A stretch of 5,349 bases of DNA from an uncultured Bacteroides sp. (GTDB taxonomy: Bacteria > Bacteroidota > Bacteroidia > Bacteroidales > Bacteroidaceae): the NCBI GenBank assembly GCA_900557355.1, contig USSR01000501.1, positions 1-5,349 on the forward strand, read 5' to 3'. The position numbers and the translations under genes are program-made. Below the pieces are notes generated by a model. It was given only the letters and a program-made list of their open reading frames with translations, did no database searches and was not told where the DNA came from. Shown here one piece after another: positions 1-5,349 of this stretch; the stretch's first letter is position 1; every line of letters begins with the position of its first letter.

Positions 1-1874
1 AGCTCCGCACCGAAACCGGAGAATACTTTATCTTCATGTACAACCAATGCTTTGCTGGTCTTCTTAACCGATTCAAATATTGCCTCTTTATCCAGCGGAA
101 TCAGAGAACGAATATCGATCACTTCTACTTTCCAACCACCCTCTTTCTCCAATCGTTCGGCAGCATGCAGACAGAAATGGGTCGTATTTCCGTATGTGAT
201 AATACTCAAATCCGTACCCTCACGGCGGATACGTGCTTTTCCGAAAGGTACTTCAAAGTCTTCCGGCACCACAGTGGCGGCTTCTACCGAATTATACAAT
301 GCTTTCGGTTCAAGAAACAAAGTAAATCCCTTAGAGCGCATACTAGTACGTAACAATCCGGCTGCATCATCGGCAAAAGAAGGGCAGACAATTCGTGCTC
401 CCGGCAATGTAGTCAAAGCTCCTTCTATATTTTGAGAGTGATACAGCCCTCCACCGATATAACCTCCGGAAGCCAACCGCAGCGTTATATTCGGGGCAAA
501 CTTACCATTGCTGCGCCAATACTCATGCGTACATTCTACATATTGTTCTACGGCAGGCCAGAAGTAATCAGCAAACTCCGCTCCCTCTATCACGACATGG
601 ATTTTAGGATCAAAGCGGCTCATTCCATTGGCAGTGCCTACAATATAATCTTCGGCAATCGGCGCACTGAACACACGGGCTTCGCCGAATTCCTGCTGCA
701 TCCCTTTGGTGACATTAAACACACCGCCTTTCTCTCTGTTTGCTACGTCCTGTCCCCAGATAAACGTATCGGGATTGTAGCGGAACTCGGCTTTCAATGT
801 TTCGTTAATGGCATTTACCAGGAAGGTCTTTTCCCCCTCTGCTTCATGAGTACCTGCTTTGTACTTTTGCGGTTGATAAGGTTCGGGCATCACAAAATCG
901 TAGATACTCTTAGGATCAGGATCGGGAGCAGCCAACGCTTTTCGGTTGGCAGCCGACAGTTCTTTCTTTGCGTTAGCTTCGATCTGTTGCAACTCTTCCT
1001 CCGTCAAGCGTTTATAACGCAACAGCATCCGGCGGAATTTCATCAGCGGATCGGCATCTTTTACGTATTCCAGTTCGTTCTCATCCCGGTACAGGGTATG
1101 TTTATCCGAGTTGGAATGGGAACCGATACGAACACAGTTGGCCTGCACAATCACCGGGTTACGGGTTTCCCTTGCATATTCGTGAGCTTCGGTCATGGCA
1201 TTCATCGAGTCGAACACATCTTTTCCATTGCAATAGATGATCTTCAGGTTCTTGAAACCGGAGAAGTTTTCCGCAACTTTGCGGTTGGCTGTCTGTTCCG
1301 ATTTAGGGACAGAGATACCATATCCGTTGTCCTGTATCACAAAAATGACAGGAAGACGTTCAAGGCTGGCGCCATTGATAGCCTCATATACAAATCCTTC
1401 GGAAGTGGCAGATTCTCCGTGAGAAGTGATGGCGACTCCTTTATGTCCATAATATACCATTGCCCGTGCCACACCTGCCGCATGAAGGTCGTGTGTACCC
1501 GTTGCAGAAGAAATGTTTTCGATGTGCCATTCCGGTTTGGCGAAATGGTTCGACATGTGACGTCCGCCGCTACCCGGGTCTGTCGCTTTCGAGATACCAT
1601 TCAGGATGATTTCTTCCGGAGTCATTCCGGCAGAAAGTACAGTCAGCATATCGCGGTAGTAAGGAAACAGAAAGTCTTCGCCCAAAGTGAATACCTGACC
1701 GATGGCAAGCTGAATACCATCATGCCCCGCGTAAGGAGCATGATAAGACCAACCCAAAGATTGCAGCAGGTATGACGGTGCTTTTTCATCCAAAGCACGC
1801 CCCAATGTCATCAGATGATACCACTTTTTCAGGGTTTCTACATCTGTTGTTTTTATATCATATTTCTTTTTCAT
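1..1874 (-). CDS. Fused 2-oxo acid dehydrogenase E1 component, alpha-beta (C-terminus beyond window)
   Basis: Thiamine-diphosphate E1 decarboxylase of a branched-chain-type 2-oxo acid dehydrogenase complex; cytoplasmic. It decarboxylates the 2-oxo acid and reductively acylates the lipoyl arm of E2. I translated 624 codons from the ATG at 1874-1872 with no stop; the frame runs off base 1. Residues 1 to about 310 are the alpha part: SGGRHMSNHF (about 102-111), thiamine-diphosphate motif from GES (153-155) to QDNGYGIS (181-188), and RIGSHSNSD (249-257), close to RIGHHSTSD of animal BCKDH alpha. A charged Ala/Pro-containing linker (about 300-345) leads to the beta part: IAEDYIVG (406-413), EFADYFWPA (433-441), GLYHSQN (476-482; His479 matches the conserved beta histidine) and LEPKALYN (521-528). 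Fused homologues are, from memory, near 680 residues, so roughly 50 are missing. The start is the first ATG, 37 bases after the E2 stop, with no clear ribosome binding site. Substrate specificity is inferred; a pyruvate or broad-range enzyme is possible. Confidence 0.93.
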   Translation of the reverse strand, partial: MKKKYDIKTTDVETLKKWYHLMTLGRALDEKAPSYLLQSLGWSYHAPYAGHDGIQLAIGQVFTLGEDFLFPYYRDMLTVLSAGMTPEEIILNGISKATDPGSGGRHMSNHFAKPEWHIENISSATGTHDLHAAGVARAMVYYGHKGVAITSHGESATSEGFVYEAINGASLERLPVIFVIQDNGYGISVPKSEQTANRKVAENFSGFKNLKIIYCNGKDVFDSMNAMTEAHEYARETRNPVIVQANCVRIGSHSNSDKHTLYRDENELEYVKDADPLMKFRRMLLRYKRLTEEELQQIEANAKKELSAANRKALAAPDPDPKSIYDFVMPEPYQPQKYKAGTHEAEGEKTFLVNAINETLKAEFRYNPDTFIWGQDVANREKGGVFNVTKGMQQEFGEARVFSAPIAEDYIVGTANGMSRFDPKIHVVIEGAEFADYFWPAVEQYVECTHEYWRSNGKFAPNITLRLASGGYIGGGLYHSQNIEGALTTLPGARIVCPSFADDAAGLLRTSMRSKGFTLFLEPKALYNSVEAATVVPEDFEVPFGKARIRREGTDLSIITYGNTTHFCLHAAERLEKEGGWKVEVIDIRSLIPLDKEAIFESVKKTSKALVVHEDKVFSGFGAE

Positions 1875-1911
1875 AGTGAATGAAGTTCTTAATGAGTGAA
1901 ACAATCAGTTA

Positions 1912-3348
1912 TCAGCCTTGCCAGTTTTCGAGGTAGTCGGCTATAAAGTGGAGGAAGTTACCTCCCAACATTCCGTCTACTACCCGATGGTCGTAAGACA
2001 AAGACAGATACATTTTATGGCGGATGGCAATCGTATCACCTTCCGGTGTTTCTATCACAGCAGGTTTCTTCTCAATATACCCTACTCCCAAAATAGCAAC
2101 CTGCGGCTGATTAATAATCGGTGTACCGAACAGGCTCTTGAACGTTCCGAAATTGGTAATGGTAAATGTACCGCCATCAATATCTTCCGGCATTAATTTA
2201 TTATCCCTTGCTTTCAGGGCTAAAGAGTCAATGGCAACTGCCAGACCATTCAGATTCAAACGATCGGCGTCATGCACCACAGGCACAATCAGATTTCCAT
2301 CATTCAGAGAGACGGCAATACCTACATTGATATGTTTCTTAAAGAGGATATTATATCCGTCTACTGACACATTCACTTGAGGATAGGCTGCCAATGCTTT
2401 CGCTACGGCCTCGGTTATCACAGGCATATAAGTCAACTTCACTCCTTCGCGACGGAAGAAAGCATCTTTGTTCTTTTCACGCCAACGCACCAGTTTGGTG
2501 ACGTCTACTTCTACCACATTGGTTACATGAGGAGATACTTTCTTAGACATAACCATGTGATCGGCAATAATCCGGCGGACACGATCCATCTCTTTCACTT
2601 CAACTCCAGGCATGGCAACAGGAGCAGACGATTTGGATGAAGTAGCAGCCGACTGTGCAGCAGGGACAGATGCAGCCGGAGACGTTTTCGGAGTTATCGG
2701 TTCGGGAGCAACAGCCACCGATGGTTTGCTTGCAGCCGGAGCAGCAACGGCAGAGGCTGGCTTCTGTTCAGCCATATCTCCTCTTTTCTTCTTTTCAATA
2801 TAGTCTTTTATATCTTTCTTACTCAATCGCCCTTCATAACCCGTACCTTGTATAGCATCCAACTCTTCTTTCGGAATCTTAGCCTCCCGCGCCAACTGAA
2901 TCACAACAGGAGAATACCAACGTTCTTCCTCAACAGCAACGGGTTTGGATGTATCAACGGGGTTTGATGCAGTATTCACTGATTGGTTCTTAGCAGTGTC
3001 CGTTGATGATTGTGATGTTCCGGAAACATCAGCGGCAACCTGACTGGCATCAGCTCCTTCGTTTGTGGCACCTTCGCTTGCCGGCTCCGTACCGGATGAT
3101 TCTTCGCCATCCAAATCAATAATGGCGACAACTGTTCCTACAGCTACCGTGTCACCTTCCTTATATAAAATCTCCACCACTTTTCCCGCTACAGGAGAAG
3201 GGATTTCTGCACTTACTTTAGCCGTATTCACTTCAAAAAGCACATCGTCTTCCTGAATCATGTCACCCACCTTTACAGACCAAGAGACAATAGTCCCTTC
3301 GGTTATACTCTCGCCCAACTTAGGCATTTTTATTTCGAATTTTGACAT
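1912..3348 (-). CDS. Dihydrolipoamide acyltransferase (E2) of 2-oxo acid dehydrogenase complex
   Basis: Core E2 enzyme: it carries the acyl group from E1 on a swinging lipoyl arm and transfers it to CoA; it also forms the scaffold that binds E1 and E3. The 478-residue protein is complete. An N-terminal lipoyl domain (about 1-80) starts FEIKMPKLGESITEG and has its probable lipoyl lysine at Lys44 in EVNTAKVSAEIPSP. A linker rich in Ser, Thr, Asp, Asn and Glu (about 81-140) precedes the peripheral-subunit-binding domain (about 144-186; SPVVIQLAREAKIP and GTGYEGRLSKKDI). A second linker (about 192-248) is rich in Ala, Pro and Ser. The catalytic domain (about 250-478) ends with SYDHRVVDG, His454 and Asp458 being the expected catalytic residues. 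TPIINQPQVAILGVG (409-423) is the typical core segment. The start gives the usual short N-terminus before the lipoyl domain; ATG is preceded by AT-rich DNA without Shine-Dalgarno. The Ala before Lys44, where Asp is usual, is odd. Acyl specificity (branched-chain, acetyl or other) is not decided by sequence. Confidence 0.95.
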   Translation of the reverse strand: MSKFEIKMPKLGESITEGTIVSWSVKVGDMIQEDDVLFEVNTAKVSAEIPSPVAGKVVEILYKEGDTVAVGTVVAIIDLDGEESSGTEPASEGATNEGADASQVAADVSGTSQSSTDTAKNQSVNTASNPVDTSKPVAVEEERWYSPVVIQLAREAKIPKEELDAIQGTGYEGRLSKKDIKDYIEKKKRGDMAEQKPASAVAAPAASKPSVAVAPEPITPKTSPAASVPAAQSAATSSKSSAPVAMPGVEVKEMDRVRRIIADHMVMSKKVSPHVTNVVEVDVTKLVRWREKNKDAFFRREGVKLTYMPVITEAVAKALAAYPQVNVSVDGYNILFKKHINVGIAVSLNDGNLIVPVVHDADRLNLNGLAVAIDSLALKARDNKLMPEDIDGGTFTITNFGTFKSLFGTPIINQPQVAILGVGYIEKKPAVIETPEGDTIAIRHKMYLSLSYDHRVVDGMLGGNFLHFIADYLENWQG

Positions 3349-3456
3349 AGACAGTAAATTTATTATTCAACCTTGATATATTACAACAACGGGCTGAAAT
3401 AGAAAGTTTTAAGTTAAGTAAATTTTAACCGGATGCTGACAAAGCCAGCCCGGACA
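3349..3456 (-). other. 108-base intergenic gap between lplA and E2
   Basis: This is the largest non-coding stretch here, much wider than the gaps on either side of its neighbours (19 and 37 bases). Its first third (transcription sense) holds a GC-rich hairpin; the rest is AT-rich up to the E2 ATG. I looked for a Bacteroides-type promoter (TTTG, about 20 bases, TAnnTTTG). There is a TTTG at 3443-3440 but no good downstream box at the right distance, so I do not call a promoter. The gap could hold an internal promoter of another form, an mRNA processing site, or just a leader for E2. Confidence 0.5.
3429..3453 (-). terminator. Imperfect hairpin after lplA, candidate weak terminator or attenuator
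   Basis: On the minus strand the arms CCGG-GCTGGC and GTCAGC-AT-CCGG pair around a TTT loop: ten pairs including one G-T wobble and a two-base AT bulge on the 3' arm. It begins three bases after the lplA stop codon. The following bases (TTAAAATTTACTTAAC) are AT-rich but not a true U-tract, so complete termination is unlikely. Partial termination, or protection of the upstream mRNA end after processing, would fit. The structure is seen directly; its function is inference. Confidence 0.35.
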
Positions 3457-4179
3457 TCAACGACTATATATCCACTCTTTCTGAATATATTTCCCTTCCC
3501 GGAGCTGATTAACAGCCTCTATTTCCTTCCCAGTAAAAGCACTGACAGATTGGGACTTACTGAAATACTGAAAAGCCTTCTCTTTAAAATCAGTTACAGT
3601 TCCCTCCGGTAAATAACTCCGAATATTGGTTACCTCACTCCGAACGGAAGGAACGGCATATACTGACGATAAAGTTTCATCATCAACCATCGGTTCCGGA
3701 TTCAAAGCTTTATGCAATGCTGTCAGATCCGTATCATACAATAAAGTGCAATGATACAACACCCGATTCTTATGTACGCATTGCGCACTCCCTGATATTT
3801 TCAATCCATTCAGATAAATCCCCAGTCGTTCGCCTCCTTTTGCCATCAGGCCTATAGAGTTCAGGAAATCCAATGTCCGTTGCAAGTACGTAACAAATTC
3901 CGGCAATCGGGGAGCCGTTTCTATAAAAGTCAGATTGATATTGCCCAAATCATGGTACACCGCTCCCCCACCCGAAAAACGACGGGCAATATGTACTTGT
4001 TCCTGTTCCGCCCATTTCTTATCGACTTCCGACCGCAACCGCTGATGCTTACCTATTACCACAGAAGGAGTATCCTGCCAAAGCATGAAAATATTTTCAT
4101 TTCCCTGCTTCAACAGATACTCTTCTGCTGCCAAGTGAAAGTAAATATCAGTAAACGGACTATAGATACATCGAATCAT
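3457..4179 (-). CDS. lplA: LplA-family lipoate-protein ligase or lipoyl/octanoyl transferase, single-domain
   Basis: Member of the biotin/lipoate ligase (BPL/LplA/LipB) fold family. The likely role is attachment of lipoate, or octanoate, to the lipoyl domain of the E2 encoded next to it. The 240-residue protein has the family signature RRFSGGGAVYHDLGN (66-80), the catalytic-lysine motif GLKISGSAQ with Lys127, then LYHCTLLYDTDL (141-152) and VRSEVTNIRSYLP (179-191), which align by eye with E. coli LplA. Two oddities: E. coli GRNDL is here GERLG (116-120), so the Asn-Asp pair is lost; and the protein stops at KYIQKEWIYSR, where the E. coli enzyme (337 residues) has WEWNFG and continues into its C-terminal accessory domain. 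The start ATG lies 19 bases after the E3 stop and gives the usual N-terminus (SPFTDIYFHLAAEEYL). A true ATP-dependent ligase, a LipM/LipL-like transferase, or half of a two-part ligase are all possible. The symbol names the family, not a proven activity. Confidence 0.88.
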   Translation of the reverse strand: MIRCIYSPFTDIYFHLAAEEYLLKQGNENIFMLWQDTPSVVIGKHQRLRSEVDKKWAEQEQVHIARRFSGGGAVYHDLGNINLTFIETAPRLPEFVTYLQRTLDFLNSIGLMAKGGERLGIYLNGLKISGSAQCVHKNRVLYHCTLLYDTDLTALHKALNPEPMVDDETLSSVYAVPSVRSEVTNIRSYLPEGTVTDFKEKAFQYFSKSQSVSAFTGKEIEAVNQLREGKYIQKEWIYSR

Positions 4180-4198
4180 AGATCAAGCGGAATAAGAG

Positions 4199-5349
4199 TT
4201 AAAACATAATTTCGTGATAAATCTCTCCAACCGTAGGATGTGGAAACACAGTCTTCTGGAATTCCTCCACCGTGTACCCTCTCTGAATAGCAATACCTGC
4301 TATCACAATAAGTTCTGATGCCGGATTTCCCAACATGTGACAACCGATAATCTTCCCATCTTCATCCTGAATCAGCTTACAGAGTCCGTTTCCCTGTTCA
4401 TTCTCCGCAACGAACCGTCCGGAATAAGCCATCGGTAATTTTGAAACACGGTAAGGAACTCCTGATTTTACCAGTTCTTCTTCCGTCTTTCCCACTCCCG
4501 CCACTTCAGGGTTGGTATAAACGACTCCCGGAACACAATCGTAATTCATCCGGTCTTCCACTCCTAAAATATGATTGATGGCGACTTCCGCTTCACGGAT
4601 AGCAGTATGCGCCAATAAAGAGTAGCCTGTAATATCACCACACGCATATACACGAGGATGTGAAGTCAACAGATGTTCGTCTACTTTCACTCCATTCCGA
4701 TGCAGTTCTATATTCAGCTTGTCCAGTCCTACCTTGGATAGATTTGCCTTACGTCCTACACTAAGCAAGATCTTCTCCGCTTCAATAGTAGACGTCTTGC
4801 CTTCTTTTTCTATCACAACTCCATGAGGATTTACTTCCACCACTTTCGTATTCAAATAGAAAGTGACTCCCCGTTTGGCATATTCGGCACGAAGCATACC
4901 ACTGGTTTCCTTATCCATCGCTCCCAGAATCTCCGGCATCATTTCTACCACATGTACTTTCACGCCCATACTGTTGAAGAAAGAAGCAAACTCCATCCCG
5001 ATCACTCCGCCACCAATAATGACCAGTGTCTTAGGGAGTTCCTTTATCTCCAAGGCCTCCTTGGAAGTCCAATAGCTGATTTCTGACAGCCCCGGTATGG
5101 GAGGAATCACTGTATCAGAGCCGGTACATACCAGCAAATATTTCACGGAATAGGTTTCTCCGTCACAAGTGATTTGTATTTTCCCCTCTTTCTCTCCTTC
5201 TATCAGAGCTTCCTTTTCTATAATAGCCACTCCGTAAGAACTCACAGTCATCTTCACACCGCCCGTCAACATTTTTACTGTTTTATCTTTACGGCTCATA
5301 ATCTTGGATAAATCGAACGAAGGAGATTCGGCAGAAACGCCGTATTTGG
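4199..5349 (-). CDS. lpdA: Dihydrolipoamide dehydrogenase (E3), N-terminus beyond window
   Basis: FAD-dependent E3 enzyme that reoxidises the dihydrolipoyl arm of E2 and reduces NAD+; a cytoplasmic homodimer in known members. The frame is open to base 5349: 16 further codons (KYGVSAESPSFDLSKI) precede the internal Met at 5299-5297 and continue the family sequence, so that Met is not the start. About 382 codons are visible; E3 proteins are usually about 450-475 residues, so the first FAD-binding GxGxxG and the redox-active CxxxxC lie outside the window. Counting from the Met at 5299: FAD-related LLVCTGS (55-61), NAD-binding IIGGGVIGMEFA (94-105), second FAD motif YACGDITG (218-225), and the dimerisation domain ending FPHPTVGE (352-359), whose His354 and Glu359 are the expected active-site base pair. 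It is the first visible gene of the unit; lplA starts 19 bases after its TAA. No lipoyl domain is fused to the visible part. It may also serve other lipoyl complexes, such as glycine cleavage. Confidence 0.95.
   Translation of the reverse strand, partial: KYGVSAESPSFDLSKIMSRKDKTVKMLTGGVKMTVSSYGVAIIEKEALIEGEKEGKIQITCDGETYSVKYLLVCTGSDTVIPPIPGLSEISYWTSKEALEIKELPKTLVIIGGGVIGMEFASFFNSMGVKVHVVEMMPEILGAMDKETSGMLRAEYAKRGVTFYLNTKVVEVNPHGVVIEKEGKTSTIEAEKILLSVGRKANLSKVGLDKLNIELHRNGVKVDEHLLTSHPRVYACGDITGYSLLAHTAIREAEVAINHILGVEDRMNYDCVPGVVYTNPEVAGVGKTEEELVKSGVPYRVSKLPMAYSGRFVAENEQGNGLCKLIQDEDGKIIGCHMLGNPASELIVIAGIAIQRGYTVEEFQKTVFPHPTVGEIYHEIMF

Noticed and set aside
432..1775. A 447-codon open frame on the plus strand, antisense to E1
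   Set aside because: Its translation has no recognisable domain and a biased composition (many Phe, Arg, Ile, His, Cys), as expected from the complement of a well-coded gene. The minus strand here carries a clear, continuous E1 with conserved motifs.
2612..2803. Small plus-strand frame rich in Ala and Gly opposite the second E2 linker
   Set aside because: It is the complement of the Ala/Pro/Ser linker codons of E2; low-complexity coding commonly opens frames on the other strand.
2928..3108. Bacteroides O-glycosylation-like sites (Asp-Ser/Thr-hydrophobic) in the first E2 linker
   Set aside because: That modification occurs on exported proteins. E2 has no signal peptide and works in the cytoplasm, so the short matches are likely chance in a Ser/Thr/Asp-rich linker.
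3403..3443. Bacteroides-type promoter (TTTG with a TAnnTTTG box) upstream of E2
   Set aside because: The TTTG at 3443-3440 lies in the hairpin loop and nothing close to TAnnTTTG is found about 20 bases downstream; the nearest similar stretch (AAACTTTC, 3409-3402) is about 30 bases away and has mismatches.
3457..3462. Reading lplA as a truncated pseudogene
   Set aside because: The single domain is complete with its key motifs, the frame is clean, and the gap downstream does not look like a decayed C-terminal domain. A naturally short form is the better explanation.
5297..5299. ATG as the start of the E3 gene
   Set aside because: The frame stays open upstream to the window edge and the 16 extra codons read as normal E3 sequence. 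Starting here would delete the first FAD-binding motif and the redox-active cysteines.

Overview
The window reads as chromosomal DNA of a Bacteroidales bacterium, most likely Bacteroides or a close relative. The evidence is a moderate G+C content, AT-rich gene starts without clear Shine-Dalgarno sequences, and an E1 component with alpha and beta parts in one chain, an arrangement I associate with Bacteroidetes. This is recognition from memory, not a database match.

Everything is on the minus strand and forms one transcription unit for a lipoate-dependent 2-oxo acid dehydrogenase complex. In transcription order (high to low coordinates) it holds: dihydrolipoamide dehydrogenase E3 (4199 to beyond 5349, N-terminus cut off by the window edge); a short, single-domain LplA-family lipoate ligase or lipoyl/octanoyl transferase (3457-4179); the E2 acyltransferase with one lipoyl domain (1912-3348); and a fused E1 alpha-beta decarboxylase (1874 down past base 1, C-terminus cut off). 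Gaps are 19, 108 and 37 bases. The 108-base gap before E2 holds an imperfect hairpin directly after the lplA stop codon. There is no gene-free stretch over 300 bases, and I found no RNA gene, mobile element, CRISPR array or gene on the plus strand.

The genes form a self-contained module. E1 decarboxylates the 2-oxo acid with thiamine diphosphate and acylates the lipoyl arm of E2. E2 passes the acyl group to CoA. E3 reoxidises the dihydrolipoyl arm and makes NADH. The LplA homologue probably attaches lipoate (or octanoate) to E2 Lys44. Motifs in E1 (RIGSHSNSD, GLYHSQN, LEPKALYN) look more like branched-chain 2-oxo acid dehydrogenase than pyruvate dehydrogenase, but the substrate cannot be proven from sequence.

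The most unusual points are linked. The E2 lipoylation site reads Thr-Ala-Lys rather than the usual Thr-Asp-Lys. The neighbouring LplA homologue lacks the C-terminal accessory domain and has lost the Asn-Asp pair of the family's GRND motif. Together they suggest an enzyme and substrate that evolved as a pair, possibly with altered lipoylation chemistry. This is inference. I saw no wholly unknown system.
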